From Pseudomonadota bacterium (GTDB taxonomy: Bacteria; Pseudomonadota; Alphaproteobacteria; Rhodospirillales; Magnetospirillaceae): a DNA stretch of 37,776 nt. The stretch spans positions 1-37,776 of the forward strand of contig JAKAFA010000002.1 in assembly GCA_021818185.1 (NCBI GenBank), given 5' to 3'. This document shows, piece by piece, positions 11,868 through 21,404 of this stretch. The translations under genes and the position numbers were made by a program. The notes under the pieces are model-generated. The model saw only the letters and a list, made by a program, of their open reading frames with translations. It did not search any database and was not told the DNA's origin. Within the stretch, counting starts at the first letter, position 1. Every line of letters starts with the position of its first letter.

Positions 11868-12530
11868 TGACCACCACCGGCAGCAGCGACACGGTGACGA
11901 TGAGCAGCGGCACGGTGACGCTGGGCAACGCCAGCACGGTGACGGTCGCGGGCACCGGCGACAGCATCATCGGCGGCAGCGGTGACGTGCTGACGCTGAG
12001 CGGCAGCAGCGACACCGCCACCCTCAGCAATGGTGCCGTCGGGCTTGCCAACGGCAGTCAGGTGACGGTGACGGCCAACAGCCTCACAGTCAGCGCGTCT
12101 GGCCTAGTGGTGAACGGAAGCAACGACGGCCTGCAGCTTTCAAGCGGGACGGTCAGCCTTGCCGGCAGCCTGTCCGAGGCGGTAACCGGCAATTCCGACG
12201 TGATTTCCGGCGGTACCGGCGACGTGCTGAGCTTGAGCGGCAGTGGTGATACGGTGACCTTCAGCTCCGGCACGGTGACGCTAGCCAATGCCAGCGTCGC
12301 CGTGGTGAGCGGCATTGGCGACGTGATCAGCGGTGGGGCGGGCGACAGCCTCAGCTTGAGCGGCAGCACTGCGACGGTCACCTTGAGCAGCGGCACGATC
12401 AGCCTGATTGCAGCCGGTGTGACAACGACGCTCGCCGGCAACGGCGACAGCATTTCCGCGCTGGGCAGTGACACGGCGACGGTGAGCGGGTCGTCGGATG
12501 TGATCACCGTCAGCGGCAGTGGCGGCCAAC
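11868..12530 (+). pseudogene. Fragment of a repeat-rich surface adhesin/T1SS-type protein (41-aa repeats)
   Basis: Open frame encodes ~41-aa units: 'TGSSDTVTMSSGTVTLGNASTVTVAGTGDSIIGGSGDVLTL', 'SGSGDTVTFSSGTVTLANASVAVVSGIGDVISGGAGDSLSL', 'SGSTATVTLSSGTISLIAAGVTTTLAGNGDSISALGSDTATV'; no start codon context or C-terminal export signal of its own. Confidence 0.6.
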
Positions 12531-14405
12531 CGCCTAGCGGATGTGATCGAGGTCGTCGGTGCGGCGGCCGGGGAGGCTGCCGGACGGGGCGACCTCAAGC
12601 CCCAGAGCACCATGGGCCATAGCGTCACCCGCAGCGACGATGGGGCAATCCCCATGGTCACGGTCGACGGCCTGCTGGCTGACCGGCCGGCCCTAAGGGG
12701 GCAGCGGGTCATCGTCAAGATCGATGTCGAAGGCAACGAGACCGAGGTCATCCGGGGCATGGCAGATCTGCTGGGCTCCGGCTGGGTCGCTGCCGTCATC
12801 TGGGAGCGCGGCCGCGAGTACGACCATCCCGAAGGCCAGGAGCGGCTGCGTCTCCTGCGCGCCTACTTCGCTTCCCTGGGGTTCACCGCGTGGTATTTCG
12901 AGTCCGAGGACGCGGCGGGCCCGCTGCTCCCGTTCACGGACACCGGCCGGATTTGCAATGTCTTCGAGCTTGCCCCCGGCATCTCTCCGCATGCCAGTTA
13001 CGGCCTGCCCCGGCCGCAACCCATGGCCCAGCCGGCCAGCCCGATATTGGATGCCGTCTTCGAGGCGCGGCGCGGGTTCCAGCTCGGCATCCAGGCGCAG
13101 TCGGCCGGCAAGGTCGAGGACGCACTGGCGTATTTCGCGCAGGCCGCCGCTGCCGATGCCACGCTCAGCGATCTCTACAACAGCCTCGGCGTGATGCTGT
13201 TCGGGCTTGGCCGCCATGCCGCCGCCACCGCCTGCTGTCACCGAGCCGCCGCGATGGCGCCGGGAGACTTCACCGTGTGGTGCAATCTCGGCAACGTGCT
13301 GCGGCAGCAGGGCAAGTTCGAGCGATCCGAGGAGTGCCATGCGCGGGCGCTCGCCCTGGCACCCGATCATCCCAGCGTGGTCTACAATTTCGGCCTGCTG
13401 AAACGGGATCAGGGAAAGCCGGAAGAAGCCCTGACCGCCTTCGAACGGGCGCTGGTGCTGAAACCGGATCACAGCGCCTGCCGGTGGGACCATGCGCTCG
13501 CCCTGTTGCAGAAGGGGGATTACGGGCAAGGGTTTCCCGCCTACGAAGCGCGCTGGGCCTTGACCCGTGGTACGCCCCGCAAGGTGTCGCTGCCGCGCTG
13601 GGACGGCACCTCGCTGGAGGGCCGCTCGATATTCCTGCAGGACGAACAGGGCTTCGGCGACATCCTGCAGTTTGCCCGCTTTATTCCCGAGGTGAGGCGC
13701 CGCGGTGCAACCAGGGTGGTGCTGGAGTGCCGCCCCGAACTGATGCGCCTGATGGCGATGGCCCCTGGGATCGATACCGTGGTGCCGCGTGACGGCTCCG
13801 CGCCAAACTGCGACGTCTACGCACCGCTGCTCAGTCTTCCGGGGCTTCTCGGCACCACTCGGGAGACCCTTCCGGCCGACGTGCCCTATCTGGTCGCCCC
13901 CGCTCCGGCCCACGCGTTGCCGGATGATGGCCGCCTCAAGCTAGGCCTGGTTTGGGCCGGCAAGGCGACGCCTACCGATCGCTCCTGTCCCCTGGAGCTG
14001 CTGCTGCCACGGCTGGGCGACCCCCGGTATGCCGTATTCAGCCTGCAGACCGGCCCGCGCGCCGACGACTTGAAGGCGCTTGGCGGGGATGCCTTCATCA
14101 CCGATCTCGGCCCCCTGCTGGAGGATTTCGCCGAGACGGCTGCCATCCTCGCTCAGCTGGACCTGCTGATCACCGTCGATACCGCTGCCGCCCACCTTGC
14201 CGGTGCGCTGGGCGTACCGACCTACCTCCTGTTGCACCATGTTTCCGACTGGCGCTGGCCGGGTTTCGGGAAATCCTCTCCCTGGTATCCGAGCATGACG
14301 CTGTTCCGACAGCATCGGCCCAAATGCTGGGATGGCGCCCTCGATGATTTGGCCGCCGCCTTGGGCGGCTTTATGCCCCGAGACGAGCTTCGCCGCGCAT
14401 TCTGA
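12519..14405 (+). CDS. FkbM-type methyltransferase (C-terminal part) - TPR - glycosyltransferase-9-like fusion; N-terminus probably truncated
   Basis: 'NRLADVIEVVGAAAGEAAGRGDL' and 'LRGQRVIVKIDVEGNETEVIRGM' (FkbM), TPR repeats 'LYNSLGVMLFGLGRHAAATACCHRAAAMAPGD', C-terminal 'DLLITVDTAAAHLAGALGVPTYLLLHHVSDWRW'; SAM-binding N-terminus of FkbM absent. Confidence 0.75.
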   Translation: MAANRLADVIEVVGAAAGEAAGRGDLKPQSTMGHSVTRSDDGAIPMVTVDGLLADRPALRGQRVIVKIDVEGNETEVIRGMADLLGSGWVAAVIWERGREYDHPEGQERLRLLRAYFASLGFTAWYFESEDAAGPLLPFTDTGRICNVFELAPGISPHASYGLPRPQPMAQPASPILDAVFEARRGFQLGIQAQSAGKVEDALAYFAQAAAADATLSDLYNSLGVMLFGLGRHAAATACCHRAAAMAPGDFTVWCNLGNVLRQQGKFERSEECHARALALAPDHPSVVYNFGLLKRDQGKPEEALTAFERALVLKPDHSACRWDHALALLQKGDYGQGFPAYEARWALTRGTPRKVSLPRWDGTSLEGRSIFLQDEQGFGDILQFARFIPEVRRRGATRVVLECRPELMRLMAMAPGIDTVVPRDGSAPNCDVYAPLLSLPGLLGTTRETLPADVPYLVAPAPAHALPDDGRLKLGLVWAGKATPTDRSCPLELLLPRLGDPRYAVFSLQTGPRADDLKALGGDAFITDLGPLLEDFAETAAILAQLDLLITVDTAAAHLAGALGVPTYLLLHHVSDWRWPGFGKSSPWYPSMTLFRQHRPKCWDGALDDLAAALGGFMPRDELRRAF

Positions 14406-14620
14406 ACGTCTGGGGATCAGCGAACGGCTGGGACGCCGCCCCACTTGGGTGCCTGCCGGAAAAGACTGGATTTCCCCTCCGAAGAGAGCGTTGCTGGTGG
14501 GTGACGGCGTGCCGGACTTCCTCCTGGCCTGCCGCCCGCCCCGACCGGGAGACCGGCGGGGCTCCCGGTGGTGGCAGCGCCGCGGCGGTTCGCGGCGCCA
14601 CGAAACGGGAGGCCCTCACC

Positions 14621-15211
14621 ATGTCGCACGGAAAAATCACGGAAGCCATCGCGCCGGCCACCGAGCATACCCCATGTCCTCCCGGGGCGGTGGAGCCGCC
14701 CGAGGGATCGGGCGGTGCCATCGCCGTTATCCCGCCGACCATTGCGATCAAGAGCCGGCGGAAGCCCCGGACCAAGGCCGTCACATCGGAGGGCGCGGTT
14801 GATGGCGTGGCGGCGTCGGAACCATCCGCCGCCCAGAAGATCGACGAACCGAAGCCGCTTCCCAGCGGCGAGGAGATCGCCGCCGCCTGCCGGACCCTGC
14901 TGCTCGACTATCTTGCCGGTGCTGCCGGCCTGTCCCCCGGGGAGGCCGAGGCTGCCGCCGACCGTGCCGTCCGGGCGCTGGCGCCGCCTCCATCTGCCGC
15001 CGGCCGTGACGATACCAAGCTGGCCCGCCTGATCGTCTTGCTGCGCCGCCGGGAAGGCGCGACGCTCGCCGAGATGGTCGAGGCCACCGGCTGGCAGACC
15101 CATTCGGTGCGCGGGTGCTTGAGCGGCACCCTCAAGAAGAAGATGGACCTCGCGGTGGCCAGCGAGATGGCCGAGGGCCGCCGCATCTACCGCCTGCCGG
15201 CGGAGGGCTGA
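14621..15211 (+). CDS. DUF3489 domain protein
   Basis: 'KLARLIVLLRRREGATLAEMVEATGWQTHSVRGCLSGTLKKKM' is characteristic of DUF3489; start MSHGKITEA at 14621. Confidence 0.85.
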   Translation: MSHGKITEAIAPATEHTPCPPGAVEPPEGSGGAIAVIPPTIAIKSRRKPRTKAVTSEGAVDGVAASEPSAAQKIDEPKPLPSGEEIAAACRTLLLDYLAGAAGLSPGEAEAAADRAVRALAPPPSAAGRDDTKLARLIVLLRRREGATLAEMVEATGWQTHSVRGCLSGTLKKKMDLAVASEMAEGRRIYRLPAEG

Positions 15212-15214
15212 GCC

Positions 15215-15685
15215 ATGCGCCGCGGCCAGGTCGATCGGACGGCACTCGCCGCCGAGCTGGCAGGCCTCCCCCATCTCGCTGATGCAGACCTCCGGAGCCG
15301 CTGGAGGGATCTGTTCGGCCACCCGCCGCCCCGGCTCGGCAGGGGTCTGCTGGCGGCTGCGGTTGCCTACCGCCTGCAGGAGAAGGCCCTGGGTGGGCTC
15401 AAGCCGTCGGTGCGCCGGATGTTGGCCCAAGCGGCCGGACATGCCGCTGCCGGCCGACCGGTGGCACCGCCGCCGCCCATCGCCAAGGCCGGCACCTGTC
15501 TGATCCGGCAATGGCATGGTGAGGTGCACGAGGTGGCGGTGTTGGACGACGGCGCGCTGTATCGGGGTGAGCGCTACCGCTCACTGTCGCAGGTGGCGCG
15601 CGCCATCACCGGGGTGCGTTGGTCGGGACCGCGCTTTTTCGGCCTCCAGGGCAAGGAGGCTGCCGATGCCGCCGACCAAGCCTAA
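15215..15685 (+). CDS. DUF2924 domain protein
   Basis: 'LRSRWRDLFGHPPPRLGRGLLAAAVAYRLQEKALGGL' and 'YRSLSQVARAITGVRWSGPRFFGL' fit DUF2924; sits between DUF3489 and recombinase genes. Confidence 0.85.
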   Translation: MRRGQVDRTALAAELAGLPHLADADLRSRWRDLFGHPPPRLGRGLLAAAVAYRLQEKALGGLKPSVRRMLAQAAGHAAAGRPVAPPPPIAKAGTCLIRQWHGEVHEVAVLDDGALYRGERYRSLSQVARAITGVRWSGPRFFGLQGKEAADAADQA

Positions 15686-17342
15686 CCCCAAACGGTGCGC
15701 CGTCTACACCCGCAAGTCTTCCGAGGAAGGACTGGAGCAGGACTTCAACTCGCTCCATGCCCAGCGCGAATCCTGCGAAGCCTTCATCAGGAGCCAGAAG
15801 GCGGAGGGCTGGCGGCTGGTGGAGGCCGCCTACGACGACGGCGGCTTCTCGGGCGGGACCATGGACCGCCCCGCCCTGCAGCGCCTCCTGGCCGACATCA
15901 AGGCCCGGCGCATCGACGTGGTGGTGGTCTACAAGATCGACCGCCTGACCCGCGCTTTGGCCGACTTTGCCAAGATGGTCGAGGTGTTCGACGCCCATTC
16001 CGTCTCCTTCGTGGCGGTGACCCAGCAGTTCAACACCACCACCTCGATGGGCCGGCTCACCCTCAACATCCTGCTGTCCTTCGCCCAGTTCGAGCGCGAG
16101 GTCACCGCCGAGCGCATTCGCGACAAGATCGCCGCCTCGAAGAGGAAGGGAATGTGGATGGGGGGCGTGGTGCCCTTGGGCTACGACGTCGAGGACCGCC
16201 GGCTGGTGGTCAATACGGCCGAGGCCGCGACGGTGCGCACCATCTTCCGCCGCTACCTCGACCTCGGCTGCGTGCGGCGGCTGGCCGAGAATCTGGAGCG
16301 GGATGGTATCCGCTCCAAGCGGCACACCGGCAAGCGATGTGGCGGCACCGTCCTCGGCCGCGGCGCGCTCTACACCCTGCTCGCCAATCCCCTCTATGTC
16401 GGCGAGGTGCGCTACTGCAAGGCCACCTATCCCGGCCTGCACGAGGCGATCATCGAGCGGGAGCAATGGGACGAGGTGCAGCGGATGCTGGCCGGCAACG
16501 GCGTCACCCGCGCCATGCGCCCTACCAGGGTCGCCCCCAGCCCGTTGGCCGGCAAGCTCTACGATGGCAACGGTGAGCGCCTGACCCCCAGCCACACGGT
16601 CAAGGCTGCGCGGCGCTACCGCTACTACGTATCCCATCCGCTCATCACCGGCACCGTCGATCAGGCTCCCGAGCGATGGCGGTTGCCGGCGCAGGAGGTG
16701 GAAAACGCCGTCGGCGAAGCCTTGTCCGGCATCCTCGCCGACCGCGCGGGCCTGGCCACAGCGATGCGCGCCGCCGGCTTGGCGCTGGAGAAGCTATCGG
16801 CGGTGTTCGCCGCGGCCGCCGCTTGGCGCAAGAGGGTGGAAGCCGGCACCGAAGCCCCTGCGGCGGTGGCGGCCATCGTCGAGCGGGTCGAGGTGCGGGA
16901 CGATGGGCTGCTGCTGACGGTGTCGCTGGCGGCGCTCTTGCAGCCGGAGGCGATCGTCACCGATGTCGAGGCGCTCACCATCACCCGCGCCATCCCCATG
17001 CAGCTGAAGCGGCGCGGCTGCGAGATGCGTCTCGTGGTCGATGGCGCCGGCCCATTGCCCAAGGTCGATCCCGCCCTGATCAAGGCCCTCGCCCGAGCGA
17101 GGGCGTGGTTTGACGAACTGGCCAGCGGCGCGATGCCGTCGCTGGCCGCCATCGCCCGGCGCGAGGGCATCACCGACCGCTACATCGGCCAGCTCCTGCC
17201 GCTGGCTTTCCTCGCCCCCGACCTTGTCGCGGCGATCGTCGCCGGCACCCAGCCGGTCGGCCTCACCGCCGAAACCCTCATCCGGCACATCGACCTGCCG
17301 GCCGATTGGGGCGAGCAGCGCCGCGCCCTCGGGTTCGGCTGA
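15666..17342 (+). CDS. Large serine recombinase (recombinase family protein)
   Basis: 'RCAVYTRKSSEEGLEQDFNSLHAQRESCEAFI', 'VVVVYKIDRLTRALADF', 'LTLNILLSFAQFEREVTAERIRDKIAASKRKGMWMGG' (resolvase domain plus recombinase domain). Confidence 0.93.
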   Translation: MPPTKPNPKRCAVYTRKSSEEGLEQDFNSLHAQRESCEAFIRSQKAEGWRLVEAAYDDGGFSGGTMDRPALQRLLADIKARRIDVVVVYKIDRLTRALADFAKMVEVFDAHSVSFVAVTQQFNTTTSMGRLTLNILLSFAQFEREVTAERIRDKIAASKRKGMWMGGVVPLGYDVEDRRLVVNTAEAATVRTIFRRYLDLGCVRRLAENLERDGIRSKRHTGKRCGGTVLGRGALYTLLANPLYVGEVRYCKATYPGLHEAIIEREQWDEVQRMLAGNGVTRAMRPTRVAPSPLAGKLYDGNGERLTPSHTVKAARRYRYYVSHPLITGTVDQAPERWRLPAQEVENAVGEALSGILADRAGLATAMRAAGLALEKLSAVFAAAAAWRKRVEAGTEAPAAVAAIVERVEVRDDGLLLTVSLAALLQPEAIVTDVEALTITRAIPMQLKRRGCEMRLVVDGAGPLPKVDPALIKALARARAWFDELASGAMPSLAAIARREGITDRYIGQLLPLAFLAPDLVAAIVAGTQPVGLTAETLIRHIDLPADWGEQRRALGFG

Positions 17343-17590
17343 TTTCCCATCTTTCGGCGGGCCTCTTTCCGCCACTCCGCACGGGGGCAAGCGCGTCGTG
17401 TTGCCAGCGTGCGCGTTCGGGTATTCGGTCGACCCGAAGCGGCAAAGTGGCAAACGGAGAAAACGGGAGCGGGCAGCGCCGATGGGGGAGGGATCGCGCC
17501 GGTCTCCCCTTCGGGTGAGCCCGCAGACATGGCCGGACGGCCGCCCTTGCGGCCGCTTACACAGATGATCTGCGCGCTACCGCAAAAGAA

Positions 17591-17683
17591 TGGCGGAGGG
17601 GGAGGGATTCGAACCCTCGGTAGGGGTTTACCCCCTACGACGGTTTAGCAAACCGTTGGTTTAAGCCACTCACCCACCCCTCC
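17591..17683 (-). tRNA. tRNA-Ser (anticodon GCT)
   Basis: Reverse complement GGAGGGGTGGGTGAGTGGCTTAAACCAACGGTTTGCTAAACCGTCG...GGGTTCGAATCCCTCCCCCTCCGCCA: acceptor GGAGGGG/CCCCTCC, anticodon loop ggtttGCTaaacc, long variable arm, encoded CCA. Confidence 0.95.
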
Positions 17684-17727
17684 GCGGAGCGGCGCACGGG
17701 CGCGGTGCCCAAGGCTGGAGGCCGTTT

Positions 17728-19287
17728 CTAGCGGAACGCGGGCGGTCCGTCAATCGTGCTTGCAGATTTCCTCGCCTGGTCGAGGAATGGTGCGCCGCGG
17801 CAAGAGCGGCCGGCGCTGGCGATCCGCCACAGCGCCGCCATGTCGAGGTGGCTTTCCAGGTGGTCGGCCAGACGGTCCAGGATGGCATCCACCAGCGGCT
17901 CGTAGGTTACGCCGCCCGTCGCCGCACCGGGGCGCAGGGCGTCCAGCAGGGCATGCCGCCACGGATCGGAGGCGAACAGGCCATGCAGGTAGCACCCCAT
18001 CACCCGGCCGTCGGCAGCCACCGCCCCGTCAGGCCGTCCGTCCAGGACCAGCATCGGCCGGGCGGCGTCGGGGCCGTCGGTACGGCCCATATGCATTTCA
18101 TAGCCGGCCACCGGCCGGCCGGCGGAATCGGTGCCGGCGACCCGGCGCAGCACCTTGTCGCCTCCCATCACCGTCGCCACGTCCAGCAGCCCCAACCCGG
18201 GGGCCTGGGCCCCGGCCGGGCCCTCGACCCCCAGAGGGTCGGCCACGCTGCGGCCCAGCATCTGATAGCCGGCGCAGATTCCGATCACCCGGCCGCCGCG
18301 GCGCAGGTGGGCGCGCAGATCGATATCCCAGCCCTCGTCGCGCAAAACCGCCAGGTCGGCGATGGTGGCCTTCGACCCGGGCAAAATCACCAGATCGCAA
18401 TCGCCGGGCAACGGCCGGCCGCGCGGCACCATGGTCAGCCGCACCGCCGGTTCGGCGGCCAAGGGGTCGAAATCGTCAAAATTGGCGATGCGCGACAGCA
18501 TCGGTACGGCAACGTGGAGGCGCCCCGCCTCCGTCCCGCCGCCGCCCAGCGAGGCCGAATCCTCGGCGGGCAGGCGGGCGGCCTCGGCGAACCATGGCAC
18601 GATGCCGAGGCAGGGCAGGCCGGTGCGCTCGGCGATGATCGCCAGGGCGGGGTGGAACAGCGCCGGGTCGCCGCGGAAACGGTTGATGACATAGCCCTTC
18701 AGGCGGGCTCGTTCGGCGGGCGGCAGCAATTCCCAGGTGCCGACGATGCTGGCGATCACCCCGCCGCGGTCGATGTCGCCGACCAGGACCACCGGCAGGT
18801 CGGCGGCCTCGGCGAATCCCATATTGGCGATGTCGGCGGCGCGCAGGTTGATCTCGGCGGCGCTGCCCGCCCCTTCGACCACCATCAGATCGGCGGCGGC
18901 GGCCAGCCGGCGGAAGCTGTCCAGCACCCGGGGCAGCAGGCTGGGCTTCAGCGCATGGTAGTCGCGCGCTCCGGCCTGGGCCACCACCCGGCCCTGCACC
19001 ACCACCTGGGCGCCGGTGTCGCTCTGCGGTTTCAGCAGAACGGGATTCATGTCGGCCACCGGTGCCACGCCGCAGGCGCGGGCCTGCAATGCCTGGGCGC
19101 GACCGATCTCGCCGCCGTCGATCGTCACCGCGGCGTTATTGCTCATATTCTGCGGCTTGAACGGCCGGACGGCCAGGCCGCTTCGGGCGAACAGCCGGCA
19201 CAGGCCGGCCGCCAGCAGGGATTTGCCGACATCCGAGCCGGTGCCTTGCAGCATCACCGCCGCGGCGGGGCGCGGATCAGCGGGCAA
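17728..19287 (-). CDS. cobQ: Cobyric acid synthase
   Basis: '[45 protein letters not shown]', '[13 protein letters not shown]', '[14 protein letters not shown]'. Confidence 0.96.
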   Translation of the reverse strand: MPADPRPAAAVMLQGTGSDVGKSLLAAGLCRLFARSGLAVRPFKPQNMSNNAAVTIDGGEIGRAQALQARACGVAPVADMNPVLLKPQSDTGAQVVVQGRVVAQAGARDYHALKPSLLPRVLDSFRRLAAAADLMVVEGAGSAAEINLRAADIANMGFAEAADLPVVLVGDIDRGGVIASIVGTWELLPPAERARLKGYVINRFRGDPALFHPALAIIAERTGLPCLGIVPWFAEAARLPAEDSASLGGGGTEAGRLHVAVPMLSRIANFDDFDPLAAEPAVRLTMVPRGRPLPGDCDLVILPGSKATIADLAVLRDEGWDIDLRAHLRRGGRVIGICAGYQMLGRSVADPLGVEGPAGAQAPGLGLLDVATVMGGDKVLRRVAGTDSAGRPVAGYEMHMGRTDGPDAARPMLVLDGRPDGAVAADGRVMGCYLHGLFASDPWRHALLDALRPGAATGGVTYEPLVDAILDRLADHLESHLDMAALWRIASAGRSCRGAPFLDQARKSASTIDGPPAFR

Positions 19288-19954
19288 GGACGTCCCTCAA
19301 CCGGTCGGCCTGGGGATTGTCCACCCGCATGCGCAGCAGGATGTCCTCGGGCGAGGGATTGCCGCCGTAATAGGCGGCGTTCCAGGAGTCGCGCGGCAGG
19401 ATGGCCGAGCCCTCCAGGCTGACTCCTCCATAAAGGCCGACGGGATCGTCGAAGGCGTAGATGTCGGCTCCGACATTGGTCGTGGTCGAGGCCGAGGCGC
19501 CGGCGCCCACCGCCACAAGGGCTATCCCAGCATCGGCTCCCAGCTTCATGCGGTTGCTCATGATGGCCTCAAGGCCGCCTTCGCTCATGATGACATACAT
19601 GGCCTCGGCATCCTGCACGCCGAACTGCAGGCCGAAACTGCCCGACGCCACCGAATAGAAGGCGGGGCCGCTCCAGCGTCCGTGCCGGTCGCGGGTCAGC
19701 AGGATGCCGGTCCCATATTCGGCGCCAACCAGCAACCCGCCCTTGACCAGATTGGGAACGATCAGCACCGCCCGCGCCCGCACCAGCTTTTCCCCGACCA
19801 GCTTTTCCAGATTGGGATCGGTGCGCAACCGCTCGACCGTCGTCACCGCCTTGGCCACCAGCAGGGTCTGGTCGGTCACCGCCTGGGCCCGCGCCGGCCC
19901 GCCGCCCGCCAGCAGGATCAGGACGGCGGTCAGAGAAAGCAGGCGAGCGAGCAT
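19277..19954 (-). CDS. YSC84/SYLF-domain lipid-binding protein, secreted
   Basis: Signal peptide [25 protein letters not shown]; '[31 protein letters not shown]', '[28 protein letters not shown]'. Confidence 0.85.
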   Translation of the reverse strand: MLARLLSLTAVLILLAGGGPARAQAVTDQTLLVAKAVTTVERLRTDPNLEKLVGEKLVRARAVLIVPNLVKGGLLVGAEYGTGILLTRDRHGRWSGPAFYSVASGSFGLQFGVQDAEAMYVIMSEGGLEAIMSNRMKLGADAGIALVAVGAGASASTTTNVGADIYAFDDPVGLYGGVSLEGSAILPRDSWNAAYYGGNPSPEDILLRMRVDNPQADRLRDVLAR

Positions 19955-20026
19955 CGACGGTCTCCACGGAAACGCCAGGCCGGCCCCGGTCGGCGCCGGC
20001 CCCGGCGCAAGGATGGCGGCCACCGG

Positions 20027-20674
20027 CTAGAACTCCACCCCGGGCTGAGCCTTGATCCCCTGTTTGAAGGGGTGCTTGACCAGGGTCATCTCGGTGACCA
20101 GGTCGGCGGCCTCGATCAACGGCGGCAGGGCGTTGCGGCCGGTCAGGACGACGTGCTGGCCGGCGGGGCGGGCGGCCAGGGCGTCGAGCACCGGCGGCAG
20201 GGAAAGGTAGTCGTAGCGCAGGGCCACGTTGATCTCGTCCAGCACCACCATGCCATAGGCCGGATCGGCCAGCATGGCGGCAGCGGTTTCCCAGGCGCGC
20301 AGCGCGGCGGCCACATCGCGGGCGCGATCCTGGGTTTCCCAGGTGAAGCCCTCGCCCATCGCCCGGAAGGTCACCAGGTCGCCCATGCCTTCCAGCACCC
20401 GCCGCTCGGCGGTGTCCCAGGCCCCTTTGATGAACTGCACCACGCCGACCTTCATCCCGTGGCCGATGCAGCGCAGGACCATGCCGAAAGCCGCCGTCGA
20501 CTTGCCCTTGCCGGGGCCGGTGTGGACGATCACCACGCCGCGCGCCCCGGTCTTTTTCGCCATCAGCTTGTCGCGGCTGGCCTTCTTCCTGGCCATCTTC
20601 TCCTTGTGCCGTTGCAGGGTCTCGTCGCCAGGGGCGGGGGCAGGGGCGGCATCGGTCATCGGCGGGGGGCTCAA
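20027..20674 (-). CDS. cobO: Cob(I)yrinic acid a,c-diamide adenosyltransferase
   Basis: 'GVVIVHTGPGKGKSTAAFGMVLRCIGHGMKVGVVQFIKGAWDTAE', 'MVVLDEINVALRYDYL'. Confidence 0.95.
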   Translation of the reverse strand: MSPPPMTDAAPAPAPGDETLQRHKEKMARKKASRDKLMAKKTGARGVVIVHTGPGKGKSTAAFGMVLRCIGHGMKVGVVQFIKGAWDTAERRVLEGMGDLVTFRAMGEGFTWETQDRARDVAAALRAWETAAAMLADPAYGMVVLDEINVALRYDYLSLPPVLDALAARPAGQHVVLTGRNALPPLIEAADLVTEMTLVKHPFKQGIKAQPGVEF

Positions 20675-20901
20675 TGCACGCTCATCGGTTCCAGGTCGTG
20701 CTGGCGGATGGCGGCAAAGGCCAGGTCCCGATCGGGGGCCAGCCCCATCTGGGTTCCGTCCGCCGCATGAATCGACCAGTGCTCGCCGGCGCGCTTGACG
20801 AAGGCCAATTCCGGCATGCCCCAGGCGGCGAAATCGGCCGGCGACATGCTGCGGGCCGGAGGAGCCTTGCAGGGATTGTTGTCGTTCATGGCAACCTCCA
20901 T
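20671..20901 (-). CDS. DUF1150 family protein
   Basis: 'MSPADFAAWGMPELAFVKRA...GTQMGLAPDRDLAFAAIRQHDLEPMSVH'; located directly downstream of hsp20 as is common in alphaproteobacteria. Confidence 0.8.
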   Translation of the reverse strand: MEVAMNDNNPCKAPPARSMSPADFAAWGMPELAFVKRAGEHWSIHAADGTQMGLAPDRDLAFAAIRQHDLEPMSVH

Positions 20902-20904
20902 ATC

Positions 20905-21393
20905 CTATTCGGGGCGCCGGCGGGCGGGCTTGCCGCTTTCGTCGCCGTCGACAGTGATGGTGCGCCGCGCCGCGCCGGTCGCCGCGCCCTGGATCGGGAT
21001 GCTGCGCACCCGTGGCTCGGGCATCGGCCGCACCAGATCGATATGCAGCAGGCCGTTATCCAGGGTGGCGCCGGTCACCTCCATGCCTTCGGCCAGGACG
21101 AAGCTGCGCTGGAACTGGCGGGCGGCGATGCCCCGGTGGAGGAACACCCGCCCGGACTCGTCCTCGCTCTGGCGCCCGCGCACGGCCAATTGGTTGTCCT
21201 CCAGCGTCACCGCCAGATCGTCCATGGAAAAACCGGCCACCGCCAGGGTGATGCGCAGGCCGTTTTCCGACGTCTGTTCGATGTTGTACGGCGGATAGCC
21301 CTCGGCCGAGGTCTTGGACACACGGTCGAGCACGCGCTCGAAATGGTCGAATCCCAGCAGAAGCGGAGAGTTGAAGACGGACAGTCGGGTCAT
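20905..21393 (-). CDS. Hsp20 family small heat shock protein
   Basis: 'YPPYNIEQTSENGLRITLAVAGFSMDDLAVTLEDNQLAVRG' alpha-crystallin domain. Confidence 0.92.
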   Translation of the reverse strand: MTRLSVFNSPLLLGFDHFERVLDRVSKTSAEGYPPYNIEQTSENGLRITLAVAGFSMDDLAVTLEDNQLAVRGRQSEDESGRVFLHRGIAARQFQRSFVLAEGMEVTGATLDNGLLHIDLVRPMPEPRVRSIPIQGAATGAARRTITVDGDESGKPARRRPE

Positions 21394-21404
21394 GTCGTAA
21401 CGTC

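Noticed and set aside
17538-17555. CGGCCGC-CCTT-GCGGCCG hairpin between recombinase and tRNA-Ser as terminator or att site
   Set aside because: No T-tract on either strand and no second copy found in the window; GC-rich palindromes are common at this base composition
17409-17648. Plus-strand ORF ending NGGGGGIRTLGRGLPPTTV
   Set aside because: Classic spurious translation across a tRNA-Ser T-arm/variable arm; overlaps the minus-strand tRNA
17591-17683. tRNA-Ser 3' end as duplicated attachment site
   Set aside because: No second copy of the tRNA 3' segment (ggattcgaaccct...) recognised by eye in the window; the other island end may lie outside
17848-20770. Large plus-strand ORFs antisense to cobQ/SYLF/cobO
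   Set aside because: Shadow ORFs; the opposite strand carries conserved cobalamin genes
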